A DNA stretch of 64,000 nt from Colwellia sp. 1_MG-2023. GTDB taxonomy: Bacteria; Pseudomonadota; Gammaproteobacteria; Enterobacterales; Alteromonadaceae. Under the pieces are notes generated by a model that did no database searches, was not told where the DNA came from, and saw only the letters and a program-made list of their open reading frames with translations. This document shows, one piece after another, positions 8,521 through 17,052 of the stretch. The translations under genes and the position numbers were made by a program. The stretch covers positions 62,001 through 126,000 of the forward strand of contig NZ_JAUOPE010000011.1 in NCBI RefSeq assembly GCF_030546755.1. Direction: 5' to 3'. The number at the start of each line of letters is the position of its first letter. Positions within the stretch are counted from its first letter, which is position 1.

Positions 8521-9258
8521 ATGAAGTATAACCATACATTTTCTTTTATTATGATAAACCTAATATCCATTCGCTCCTACAGTACAAAACCAGCGCGTCA
8601 CTCACATCACTTTAATCAGTTGGTTTTACCTTTACGTGGTGTCATAAATATATGTGTTGGTAACTTTAATGGTAGAGTTGCACCGAGTGAATGTGTTGTA
8701 GTTAAAGCCAACGAAGAGCACTTGTTCGCTGCTGATACTGAAGCTAGGTTTGTAGTCGTGGATATGGAACACCTCCCCCTAAACATTTCATCTTCACAAT
8801 ATATTGTTTTTGCGATTAATTCATCTCTTAAAAGTTACTTAACTTTCATCGAAAACCAACTAGAAAACAAAGTTAATGCTCAATTAGAGCAAGCAATGTT
8901 TGAAATATTTAGTTTACTGCTTGCAGAGCAACCTTTATTGCCAAAAGTAGATAATCGTATTGGTACAGCAATATCTTTTATCGAAAAAAATATTGCAGAG
9001 CAACTCCAAATCAAACGTTTGGCTGAATCTGCTTTTCTAAGTGAGACACAGTTTAAGAAACTCTTTAAACAACAAACAGGGTTGACTGTGATGAAGTACG
9101 TAACAAAACTTCGAATGGAAAAAGCCCAAGCTTTACTTACGCATACAGATTACCCGTTAGCAATTATTGGTGAAAAGATAGGTTATAAAGAGCCATCCGC
9201 CTTTAGCCGAAGGTTTTCACAATACTTTGGCTTATCACCAACTAAGTTCAAAAAGTAA
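8521..9258 (+). CDS. AraC family transcriptional regulator
   Basis: A 245-residue regulator. The C-terminal 100 residues form the double helix-turn-helix of AraC/XylS proteins: IAEQLQIKRLAESAFLSETQ, then FKKLFKQQTGLTVMKYV, and the closing signature IGEKIGYKEPSAFSRRFSQYFG. The N-terminal 130 residues look like a small cupin-type sensory domain (ARHSHHFNQLVLPLRG). No strong ribosome site marks the first ATG; a second ATG at 8551 is a possible start. An EamA transporter follows 101 bases downstream on the same strand and is a plausible target. Confidence 0.9.
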   Translation: MKYNHTFSFIMINLISIRSYSTKPARHSHHFNQLVLPLRGVINICVGNFNGRVAPSECVVVKANEEHLFAADTEARFVVVDMEHLPLNISSSQYIVFAINSSLKSYLTFIENQLENKVNAQLEQAMFEIFSLLLAEQPLLPKVDNRIGTAISFIEKNIAEQLQIKRLAESAFLSETQFKKLFKQQTGLTVMKYVTKLRMEKAQALLTHTDYPLAIIGEKIGYKEPSAFSRRFSQYFGLSPTKFKK

Positions 9259-9359
9259 ACTTAGTCTGAATTGTTAACGATTGCGTCTTAATTGTTAAAA
9301 ATACCTTCCATAATTAGCATACTATTTCTGTAATAAAGTTATCATAAACAGATCTCATT

Positions 9360-10274
9360 ATGGAAAATAATCACGAAAATTTTAAAAGTGTTATAGCTAT
9401 TATTATTGCCAGTTTTTTCTGGGGAACGACAGGCACCGCAGCAAGCTATGCACCTGATATAAGCTCTTTGGCGATTGGTGCGTTCTCTATGGGTATAGGC
9501 GGAGTCTTACTTGTGATCACAGCTAGAAAAAAGCTACTTATAGATTATAAAGTGATGCTCAAACAACCTAAGATATTACTTTTAGGTGCCGCTTCTGTCG
9601 CTATTTATCCATTAGCCTTTTATACCTCAATGCGTTTATCGGGTGTTGCCATTGGCACTGTGGTTTCTATCGCTACAGCACCTTTTTTTGCCGCAATCCT
9701 TGAGCGTCTTATTAGTAAAAAGTGCATATCGTTACAATGGATATTGAGCTTTGTCGTTGGGGCTATAGGTATTACGTTGTTAACTTTAGGTAAAGACCAG
9801 AGTGATAATACTGCTTATAGTGTTAATCAACAAAGTTTGGGTATTCTCTTGGGCTGTATTGCTGGATTTACTTATGCAGGTTATTCGTGGGCAGCAAGGA
9901 GTTTAATCGAAAGTGGCGTTCATTCAACATCGTCCATGTCAGGGCTGTTCGGTTGTGCCGCACTATTGTTACTCCCCTCATTATGGTTTACGGGTGATAA
10001 CTTATTTTCAAGCTCAACTAATACGTTGGTATCTTTGTATATGGCCATAATTCCAATGTTTTTAGGGTATCTATTATTTGGTTTTGGCTTGAATTTTATT
10101 GACGCAAGTAAAGCTACACTCATAACTTTAATTGAACCATTGGTTGCAACTGTTTTAGCTGTTTTCATCATTGGCGAAAGATTTAAGGTTATTGGTTGGG
10201 TAGGTGTCGCTTTAGTATTACTATGTCTATTGATGCAAACCATAAAAACTCAAAAACAACTACAGATGAACTGA
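9360..10274 (+). CDS. EamA/DMT family transporter
   Basis: A 304-residue protein with ten predicted membrane helices in two EamA repeats. The first repeat begins IIIASFFWGTTGTAASYAP, and the second ends ATLITLIEPLVATVLAVFII, the classic DMT signature. Such proteins usually export amino acids or other small metabolites; the substrate cannot be read from sequence. Its position directly after an AraC regulator suggests a regulator-exporter pair. Confidence 0.92.
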   Translation: MENNHENFKSVIAIIIASFFWGTTGTAASYAPDISSLAIGAFSMGIGGVLLVITARKKLLIDYKVMLKQPKILLLGAASVAIYPLAFYTSMRLSGVAIGTVVSIATAPFFAAILERLISKKCISLQWILSFVVGAIGITLLTLGKDQSDNTAYSVNQQSLGILLGCIAGFTYAGYSWAARSLIESGVHSTSSMSGLFGCAALLLLPSLWFTGDNLFSSSTNTLVSLYMAIIPMFLGYLLFGFGLNFIDASKATLITLIEPLVATVLAVFIIGERFKVIGWVGVALVLLCLLMQTIKTQKQLQMN

Positions 10275-10429
10275 TCCACATTAAGTGATTGATGAACTCA
10301 AGCATTATGCGTGGTCACACATATAGCTCAAATTCTCATTTGTTGACACCATTCTCATTATTTATGGCACCTCCACAATAGCCAAATTCTATATAGTGCG
10401 AATAAATCTAAAAAAATTAGAGTAAAGGC

Positions 10430-10459
10430 TTTACTTTTATAGAGCAGTTGCTCTATACT
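10430..10459 (+). promoter_or_regulatory. Sigma70-like promoter of a candidate small RNA
   Basis: TTTACT (10430-10435), an 18-base spacer and TATACT (10454-10459) form a good vegetative promoter that is not followed by any start codon or open frame. Transcription would begin near G10466 and run into the terminator at 10524-10553. Confidence 0.6.
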
Positions 10460-10465
10460 ACATTT

Positions 10466-10553
10466 GTTCCTAGCGAACGCCTGTTGTAATAATTTGATAT
10501 TCTAGCTTTCCCCAAAGCTACGCAACCGAAGATTTTATCTTCGGTTTTTTTTT
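10466..10553 (+). ncRNA. Candidate small RNA of about 88 nt
   Basis: Between the EamA gene and the convergent DUF1501 gene is a self-contained transcription unit: promoter at 10430-10459, then about 58 nt, then a strong intrinsic terminator. The transcript would fold into a weak 5' hairpin (GTTC/GAAC, 10466-10478), an unstructured middle, a 7-bp hairpin with a CCCC loop (TAGCTTT/AAAGCTA, 10503-10520) and the terminator stem ending in a U-run. There is no open frame with a ribosome site. The terminator could alternatively belong to the EamA mRNA, but it is 250 bases away. I do not recognise a known family; it does not match Spot 42, RyhB or GcvB as I recall them. Confidence 0.5.
10524..10553 (+). 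terminator. Strong intrinsic terminator
   Basis: A perfect 10-bp stem AACCGAAGAT / ATCTTCGGTT with a TTT loop, followed without gap by a run of T ending at 10553. It ends the candidate small RNA; the opposite strand has no matching U-run. Confidence 0.85.
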
Positions 10554-10591
10554 GCCTGATTTTCCTCTCTCGTTTTAAAATTGATAGGTTA

Positions 10592-11950
10592 TTAATTAGA
10601 TTGTAAAAAATTTATATTGTTTTGGTCGAATCGAGACAAGGTTGGAAACACTTGGGCAACTTCTGCATCGGTTAAACCAAACCATTTTGCTAATTGCGCG
10701 CCGTATTCTTCACTTGATGTGGTAGGGATCATTCTTCCATCGGCCAAATCATTTTGGCTATTTAACGCAAGTTCAGGCATTTCACCATAAAGTTTACCGC
10801 CATTTACCGCGCCGCCCATCACCAATTGATGTCCACCCCAGCCGTGATCTGTGCCATCGCCATTGCTGGTTAATGTTCTACCAAAATCAGAAGCCGTAAA
10901 TGCCGTAACAGACTCTGATAAGCCAAGTTCGTTAATTGCATCATTAAAACGATGTAGGGCAAGGCTTAAGGTATTTAATAAACGAGGGTGATCTAACAAT
11001 TGGCGATCATGGGTATCCCAACCACCAAAACCGATAAAAAACACCTGTCGATTCATACCAAGTGCTTCTCTAGCAGCGATTAATTTAGTGGTCATTGCTA
11101 GTTCTTGTGATAGTGAGTCTTGATCAAAAGTCGTTGCTAGTATTGGTAAACTGTCTAGCGCTTGATTTACTTGTAGCGCATTAGTTCGTGCTGTTGACAT
11201 AATTTTTTTATAGGAATTTCCTAATACATGATTATCGAGCGCAATGAGTTGATCAAATAATGCTATTCGCTGACTATTCCAATTGTGGAGCGGGTTTAAT
11301 GCGTCAAACATGGGCGCACCGTCTGCGGTCATTGAATACGGTTGCACAATTTTGCCGGTTTGCATGACATTATTGCCAGCTAAAGAAATATTCATTGATA
11401 AGCTGTTGGCAGAAGTGTCGGTGATCAAATCCGCCATTCTGCCTGCCCAGCCAGATAATTCATTAATATTACTACCTGCGGTTTCCCATAATTTTTGTTG
11501 GTCGTTATGAGAAAATAATTGTGGCGGTAATAGCGCACTGCCGTTTTCAATATTCGCTTTGAATGTCGGCTCAACTAACGGACCAACGTTATTAATAAAT
11601 GCTAAACGGCCTTGATGAAATAATTCGCTCACCGGGCTCATATAATCAGGAACACCTAAAGCGTAAGGTAACGACGAACTAGTGGAGAGCGGAATTAAGG
11701 TCTCCTGCGCAATTGCGAGGTTTTGTCTCACGTCGGCATAGGTTTGATAATCACTAGTTTCTGTTGGAATTAACATATTGTACGAGTCATTTCCGCCATA
11801 TAAAAATATACACACTAGTGCCTTGTAGTTTTCAAGCGGTGCTGCTTTAGCTGAAGCATTAATCATGGCTAACTGTTGGCCAACCGCTGAGTAACTTGAT
11901 AATCCAACCCCTGAAGCGAGTATCGACTTTAAAAATTGACGTTTATTCAT
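10592..11950 (-). CDS. DUF1501 domain-containing secreted protein
   Basis: A 452-residue protein of the DUF1501 family, related to the alkaline-phosphatase/sulfatase fold. The N-terminus NKRQFLKSILASGVGLSS is a Tat-like signal with Lys-Arg in place of the usual twin Arg. The family segment VCIFLYGGNDSYNMLIP is at about residues 47-63, GFGGWDTHD at about 310 and FTASDFGRTLTSNGDGTDHG at about 350-370. It lies 17 bases after the DUF1800 gene. The DUF1800-DUF1501 pair is conserved in many bacteria and its role is not established. If the signal works, export would use the Tat system encoded at 42.6-44 kb. Confidence 0.92.
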   Translation of the reverse strand: MNKRQFLKSILASGVGLSSYSAVGQQLAMINASAKAAPLENYKALVCIFLYGGNDSYNMLIPTETSDYQTYADVRQNLAIAQETLIPLSTSSSLPYALGVPDYMSPVSELFHQGRLAFINNVGPLVEPTFKANIENGSALLPPQLFSHNDQQKLWETAGSNINELSGWAGRMADLITDTSANSLSMNISLAGNNVMQTGKIVQPYSMTADGAPMFDALNPLHNWNSQRIALFDQLIALDNHVLGNSYKKIMSTARTNALQVNQALDSLPILATTFDQDSLSQELAMTTKLIAAREALGMNRQVFFIGFGGWDTHDRQLLDHPRLLNTLSLALHRFNDAINELGLSESVTAFTASDFGRTLTSNGDGTDHGWGGHQLVMGGAVNGGKLYGEMPELALNSQNDLADGRMIPTTSSEEYGAQLAKWFGLTDAEVAQVFPTLSRFDQNNINFLQSN

Positions 11951-11967
11951 GGCCTGTTTCCTTGTCG

Positions 11968-13671
11968 TTATCGCTGAATGGCATATTGTGGCGCCGACAT
12001 AATCAGAAAAACGAGATTAGCAATTTTGCTTTCAATGTCTTGTTGCTCGCTTTCTTCAAACGCGTTTACTAATAGCGTGATTGCTTGGTCATTTAACGCT
12101 CCTGCAGTGAGCACAATGTTTAAGTGTTCTAGCAGGGCTTGGGCACCTTCTTCTTCAGCAATACTAACTTCAGTGGAGAAATCTAAATAAAGTTCGTCTT
12201 CTTCCGAAATATCGGTATTTTCCACCTCGCCAGAAAAGTGTCGCCATAAACCGTACCAAGCAAAAAAATTAATGGTGTTGGTCATGGTTGATTCCGTGGC
12301 AATTTGTAATTCTGGCGCGACCAATCCATAACTAGCGTTTAATTCAATTGGACTATAATCTGGCCGATAAAAATTAAACACAGAAGGTGATGCTAAGGGG
12401 GCTTGACCGAAAAAATAATCTGGCCAACTGAAATCTATTCGATCACTAATATAGGTTAGGTTAAAGGCTCGCCACATATGAGTGGCACGAATAATAGGCT
12501 CTCGCACTTTACCAAAGCTTTGTGGGGCAAGATCATGGCCGAATCTTGCTTCTTCATCTAACAATATTGCTTTTATAACGGCAGCTAAGTCGCCACGTTC
12601 GCCAAAACCGTTATCAATAAAAACACGTGCGATTCTTTCGATATATTCAGGCGTTGGATTGCTGGTTATTAACTTTTGAATTAATTGCTTAGCAATAAAG
12701 GGGGGGACATTACTATGATTGGCGAGTGCATCAAGGGCATCAGACAAATCTTTTTCAGGTGTTTGATTGGCAGGAAGCAACACGCCAGAAAATAAATGCT
12801 TCTCTTGGGCGTCATGATAGTGAGTAACAGCACTCATTGGCTCTAATAAGTTAAAATTTTGCCACCAACGATACCAAGTGTCCTCGGTGGTTCCGTTAAA
12901 ATTCCAACCAGTAAACACATGCGCAAAGCCTTTAATCACGGTTTGATCATATGTAGGAATGATTTGACCTGCGCTATCAAGCTTTAGGCTGCCGTCGATA
13001 TTTAGCTCCACTAAACCAACTGAGAATAATTGCATTACCTCACGAGCATAGTTTTCATCAGGGCGTATATTTCGTGCAATGTTAGGCTTTTCATTTCCTA
13101 ACATACTTAAATACACGCCCATTGCCGGAGACAAGGTGATTTTTTCTAGTAAATGTCGATATGAGCTAAAAGCGTTTGTAACTAAAATATCGTAATAGTT
13201 AGCCAGTGCTTCTGGTGAATCAAACAACACACCATTGTATTCAGAAACGACAAATATTTCGCTTAATGCAAAGGCAACCCGTTGTCTTAATTGATCTTCT
13301 CCGTATAAAGTATTTTGCCACCACGCCGAAATGCGATAGGTTCGCCAAAAATCATCATTATCAATAAAGGGCTCTACTAATGGGTAATGTAGGCTAGGAG
13401 GTATGTTTAATTGCTCTTCAATCCATGCTTCTTCGCCACGTGTTATTAGATAGTTTATATCAGTTAGGGTAGCACCAAAGGTCGCTTGGTTAAGTAAACG
13501 CGCGGCTTGAATTTTTTGCTGATAGGGATCAACAGGCTCTGGAGTTGGCGGGGTGGTCGTTGTCGGTGGATTATCGATAACAGGCGGTGATGCCGTTGTA
13601 TTGTTTGCAGAATCTCCGCCACACGACACTAGCAAGACAATTGAAAATAGAAAAATTGATGATCTCATCAT
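11968..13671 (-). CDS. DUF1800 domain-containing lipoprotein
   Basis: A 567-residue protein. The N-terminus MMRSSIFLFSIVLLVSCGGD ends in a lipobox (LVSC), so it is probably lipidated; a Pro/Thr-rich linker follows (about 27-48). The rest is DUF1800: LLNQATFGATLTDINYLI at about 59-76, WWQNTLYGEDQLRQRVAFAL at about 115, ENYAREVMQLFSVGL at about 207 and FAHVFTGWNF at about 249. It is first in a two-gene operon with DUF1501. Function is unknown, though envelope or surface roles are often suggested. It is divergent from the iron receptor gene. Confidence 0.92.
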   Translation of the reverse strand: MMRSSIFLFSIVLLVSCGGDSANNTTASPPVIDNPPTTTTPPTPEPVDPYQQKIQAARLLNQATFGATLTDINYLITRGEEAWIEEQLNIPPSLHYPLVEPFIDNDDFWRTYRISAWWQNTLYGEDQLRQRVAFALSEIFVVSEYNGVLFDSPEALANYYDILVTNAFSSYRHLLEKITLSPAMGVYLSMLGNEKPNIARNIRPDENYAREVMQLFSVGLVELNIDGSLKLDSAGQIIPTYDQTVIKGFAHVFTGWNFNGTTEDTWYRWWQNFNLLEPMSAVTHYHDAQEKHLFSGVLLPANQTPEKDLSDALDALANHSNVPPFIAKQLIQKLITSNPTPEYIERIARVFIDNGFGERGDLAAVIKAILLDEEARFGHDLAPQSFGKVREPIIRATHMWRAFNLTYISDRIDFSWPDYFFGQAPLASPSVFNFYRPDYSPIELNASYGLVAPELQIATESTMTNTINFFAWYGLWRHFSGEVENTDISEEDELYLDFSTEVSIAEEEGAQALLEHLNIVLTAGALNDQAITLLVNAFEESEQQDIESKIANLVFLIMSAPQYAIQR

Positions 13672-13829
13672 AACGAAATCCAGTTAAAGAAGTGCAACTT
13701 ATTCAATTTTTAGCCTAGGCAGCCTTTAAGGGGAAGTCAAATTGACAAAGTAAAGCCCTATCTATTATTAAGCTTTAGAATGCGTGTCGTTATGACATTT
13801 AGCAATATATAATACGAAAAGATTAGAAA

Positions 13830-13866
13830 CCAAACACAAATGATATTAATTATCATTTGTGTTTGG
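13830..13866. promoter_or_regulatory. Fur-type operator inside a 37-bp palindrome
   Basis: Two perfect 16-bp arms (13830-13845 and 13851-13866) flank the 5-base centre TTAAT. The core AATGATATTAATTATCATT matches the Fur box pattern closely. The right arm overlaps the predicted -35 of the siderophore receptor promoter, so Fe2+-Fur binding would block transcription. The arms extend beyond a normal 19-bp box on both sides. Confidence 0.8.
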
Positions 13867-13885
13867 TGTGTTGCTTATATATAAT
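13857..13885 (+). promoter_or_regulatory. Promoter of the siderophore receptor gene
   Basis: TATAAT at 13880-13885 is an excellent -10. Seventeen bases upstream is TTGTGT (13857-13862), a weak -35 that lies inside the Fur palindrome. Transcription would start about 33 bases before the receptor ATG at 13925. Confidence 0.6.
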
Positions 13886-13924
13886 TCCTGTCACTTTTTA
13901 ACGCTCTCATAAAAAATTAACAAC

Positions 13925-16267
13925 ATGAAATTAGACTCTCAAATAGAAAACAAAAATAGAATGGCATTAGGTGCACATGCTGTAGCTGCTGCTTTAGCAA
14001 TTGGAAGCCCTCAATTATACGCAGCACAAAGTACTGATAACTGCGACAATAATAATGCTGTAGCGTGTGAATCGAAAAAAACTAATACCTCTGATGAAGC
14101 ATTAGAACGCATCGCGGTGCATGGGGTAAAAAGTTCTGTTTATTTATATGAAGCTTCTGGTGATATTCGTCGCGTAGCTGATTTAGTCGATACGCCACAA
14201 GTGATAACTGTGTTGACGCAAGATCAAATTTTAGAAGCAGGTAAAACCGACCTTAAAGATATTTTGGCTGCTCAAGCAGGTGTTACATTGGGTACTGGTG
14301 AAAATGGCAACGCCTTTGGTGACCGCTATATCATCCGTGGTCATGAAGCTCGTAGTGACGTATTTGTTGACGGCTTAAGAGATCCGGGCATGAGTACACG
14401 TGAAAGCTTTGCTACTGAACGTGTTGAAATAACCAAAGGGCCAAGCTCTACTTTTGCTGGTCGAGGTTCATCAGGTGGCGCGGTTAATAGTGTTACTAAA
14501 AAAGCATCTGTTGCTTATAACTTAGGCCGTGTTGAAGCTGGTTTAGGAACGGACGACTTTTCACGCATTACTTTAGATTATAACCTTCCTCTTTCTGATA
14601 CTTCTGCTATACGAATTAACGCTTTATCGTCAGACAAAGATAAGCCTGGTCGTGAAGGAATTTCAAGCGAAAGAACGGGTTTACAAGTTTCAGGTGTTTA
14701 CTTACCAACCTCACGATTGTCTTTTACTCTTGATGGTTATTATTTAGATGCTTCTGATGTGTCTGATTTAGGTAGCTACTTCGATAGTACAACTCGTAAA
14801 CCTGTTAAAGACATTCCTGTTTATGCACAAGAATCTGACTTTCTCTCTTCTGAAGTGAAAACATTAACGTTACGTACTGAATACGAAGTTAACGATTATG
14901 TGACTTTATACAATGCTACTCGTATTGGTGAAACAGAAAACGGTTACATAACAACAGGTGCGAGGGGCACATCACGAGCTGAATCTGACCCATTAGCGCC
15001 TGGAGCTGCAACGATAAGTTTAAGTACCCATCAAGGTAATCAAAACGTAGATTATAAGAGCACCCAGTTTAATTTATTTTGGGATACCAATGTTTTAGGT
15101 TTCGATAGCAATTTTGTTTTTGGTTTGGAATTTACTGATGAAAATGTTGATAACGGTGTTTATGACATTGACTATAATAACCCAACGAACTGTGTAACTG
15201 CAGGCCGTCGAGGTGATACGAATAGTTATTGTATTATTGATGCTGCTGGTAACAAGGTTAATAATATCAGTCAATTAATGGGTAGAACCTATGTTGATGA
15301 CTATGATGACGCTTCAATGAATATTGAAACCGTATCAGCTTATATGATGAACACGGTTCATTTAAATCAACAGCTTGATCTTTACTATGGTTTAAGAGTT
15401 GATAGCTTCGATTACAATAATGATACCTTAAGCCGTGGCACTGAAACGACTTATGAATACTCTGATACCATGTACAATGGCAATATTGGTTTAATTTATG
15501 ATTTGTCTGAAAATGTAAATATTTATGCTAATTACAGTACTGCAACGAACATTAATGGTGGTGAGTCTGATTTAGGGGCAAGTTGTGGGTATGGTGGTGT
15601 ATGTGGTACAGCGAGTCAAGTACCTGATTCAGATCCTGAACGTGTAGAAAACGTAGAGTTAGGCACTAAATTTATGGCATTTGATGATAAATTTATGTTC
15701 ACTGCATCCTTGTTCCAAATTACCAAAAGTGATGTGATGGAAAGTGTCGGTGAAGATGACTATGCTGCACTTGGTACATTAAACACGGGTGAAAACAAAG
15801 TTAAAGGTATTGAAATTGGTTTTGTTGGTAATATCACCGATGAATTAAGTGTACAATTTTCGGCGACCACTATGGATGCTGAAGTTACTGATTCTATTAA
15901 TGAAAATAATATTGGGTTAACGTTAAGTAACTTTGCAAAAGACAGTGTATATTTACAAGTTAGATATGAATTAAATGATTCAATAGTGATTGGTGGTGAT
16001 TACGCCTATCAAAGTGAAATGTATGCTGGACAACCAGACTCTGCCGCAGGTTATGACAGTGCAAACAGCCGTTATAGTATTGTGGTACCTGATTACCAAG
16101 TAGTTAACTTATTTGCTAATTACTACGCAACAGATGCATTAACTTTTAGGCTAAATATTGGTAACGCTTTTGACGAAACATACTACACAGCAGCATATCG
16201 TAGTGGTGCATTCATGTATTTAGGTAATGCGAATAATACCAAGCTTACTGCAACTTACGAGTTCTAG
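13925..16267 (+). CDS. TonB-dependent siderophore receptor, Fiu/PiuA-like
   Basis: A 780-residue outer-membrane receptor. A signal peptide (about 1-35, ending YAAQ) precedes the plug domain at about 70-190, containing DTPQVITVLTQDQILE, YIIRGHEARSDVFVDGLRD and VEITKGPSSTFAGRGSSGG. The beta-barrel follows and ends KLTATYEF with the terminal Phe required for assembly. The plug motif and the hydroxylase gene directly after it match the E. coli fiu-ybiX and Pseudomonas piuA-piuC pairs, so the likely substrates are catecholate siderophores or their monomers. It is under a Fur palindrome. Confidence 0.93.
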   Translation: MKLDSQIENKNRMALGAHAVAAALAIGSPQLYAAQSTDNCDNNNAVACESKKTNTSDEALERIAVHGVKSSVYLYEASGDIRRVADLVDTPQVITVLTQDQILEAGKTDLKDILAAQAGVTLGTGENGNAFGDRYIIRGHEARSDVFVDGLRDPGMSTRESFATERVEITKGPSSTFAGRGSSGGAVNSVTKKASVAYNLGRVEAGLGTDDFSRITLDYNLPLSDTSAIRINALSSDKDKPGREGISSERTGLQVSGVYLPTSRLSFTLDGYYLDASDVSDLGSYFDSTTRKPVKDIPVYAQESDFLSSEVKTLTLRTEYEVNDYVTLYNATRIGETENGYITTGARGTSRAESDPLAPGAATISLSTHQGNQNVDYKSTQFNLFWDTNVLGFDSNFVFGLEFTDENVDNGVYDIDYNNPTNCVTAGRRGDTNSYCIIDAAGNKVNNISQLMGRTYVDDYDDASMNIETVSAYMMNTVHLNQQLDLYYGLRVDSFDYNNDTLSRGTETTYEYSDTMYNGNIGLIYDLSENVNIYANYSTATNINGGESDLGASCGYGGVCGTASQVPDSDPERVENVELGTKFMAFDDKFMFTASLFQITKSDVMESVGEDDYAALGTLNTGENKVKGIEIGFVGNITDELSVQFSATTMDAEVTDSINENNIGLTLSNFAKDSVYLQVRYELNDSIVIGGDYAYQSEMYAGQPDSAAGYDSANSRYSIVVPDYQVVNLFANYYATDALTFRLNIGNAFDETYYTAAYRSGAFMYLGNANNTKLTATYEF

Positions 16268-16282
16268 TAAAAGAGGCAAGCA

Positions 16283-16963
16283 ATGATTGTTATTGAAAAA
16301 ATATTATCAGAAGAAGAAGTGACCTATTATCGTCAACAACTTGCCAATGCGCCTTGGGGTGATGGCAGTAAAACGGCGATGGGCATGGCAGCTTCGGTAA
16401 AAAATAACAATCAAGCCGATGCAAATGATGAAAGCGTGAATCACTTAGCGAACCAATTATTGGCTCGTATTGGTGAAACGCCAAAAATTGTGTCGGCTGC
16501 CTTACCTGATAAAATTTTCCCTCCTTGTTTTAATCGATATAGTGAAACAGAGGAATACGGCTATCATGTTGACTCGGCCATAATGCGTATACCGAATTCC
16601 GCGCAAGTGTTACGAAGTGACTTGTCGATGACGACGTTTTTAAGTGATCCTGAATCATACGACGGCGGAGAGTTAATCATTTCAACCGAGTTTGGCCAAC
16701 AGCAAATCAAGCTACCGGCCGGATATGCCGTGCTATATCCTTCAAGTAGCTTGCATAAGGTAACTGCTGTTACTCGCGGACAAAGAGTGGCTGCAATCAC
16801 TTGGATGCAAAGCATGATTTCAGATACAAGTATCCGACAAAACTTATATCAGTTAGATCAAACTATTCAAAATTTAATAAAAGAAAACAACACCTCAAGA
16901 GCTGAACTCGATAATTTACACAACGTTTACCATAACTTAATACGTCAATTTGCGAAGTTGTAA
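16283..16963 (+). CDS. piuC: PKHD-type Fe(II)/2-oxoglutarate-dependent hydroxylase
   Basis: A 226-residue 2OG-Fe(II) dioxygenase of the YbiX/PiuC family. The iron ligands are H95, D97 (YGYHVDSA) and H158 (SSSLHKVTAV), with R168 (RGQRVAAITW) to bind 2-oxoglutarate. The family signature FNRYSETEEYGYHVD and DGGELII are present. It starts 15 bases after the receptor stop with AGAGGCAAGCA as ribosome site, so the two are co-expressed. The exact substrate is not established; linkage to catecholate receptors points to iron acquisition. Confidence 0.95.
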   Translation: MIVIEKILSEEEVTYYRQQLANAPWGDGSKTAMGMAASVKNNNQADANDESVNHLANQLLARIGETPKIVSAALPDKIFPPCFNRYSETEEYGYHVDSAIMRIPNSAQVLRSDLSMTTFLSDPESYDGGELIISTEFGQQQIKLPAGYAVLYPSSSLHKVTAVTRGQRVAAITWMQSMISDTSIRQNLYQLDQTIQNLIKENNTSRAELDNLHNVYHNLIRQFAKL

Positions 16964-17052
16964 TGTCATAATCAAGGTGTATGATCGGTGGTTAACTGAC
17001 TAAAGTGATACATCACTTTACTTTTAATCCCTTATTTATATTGACCGATTTT

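Noticed and set aside
8370-8570. 66-codon reverse open frame before the AraC gene
   Set aside because: No ribosome site, runs into the AraC coding region on the other strand, and no family features. It is a chance open frame.
17005-17052. GTG start for chrA adding 16 residues
   Set aside because: The added residues have no family support and no ribosome site; the ATG at 17053 gives the usual start.
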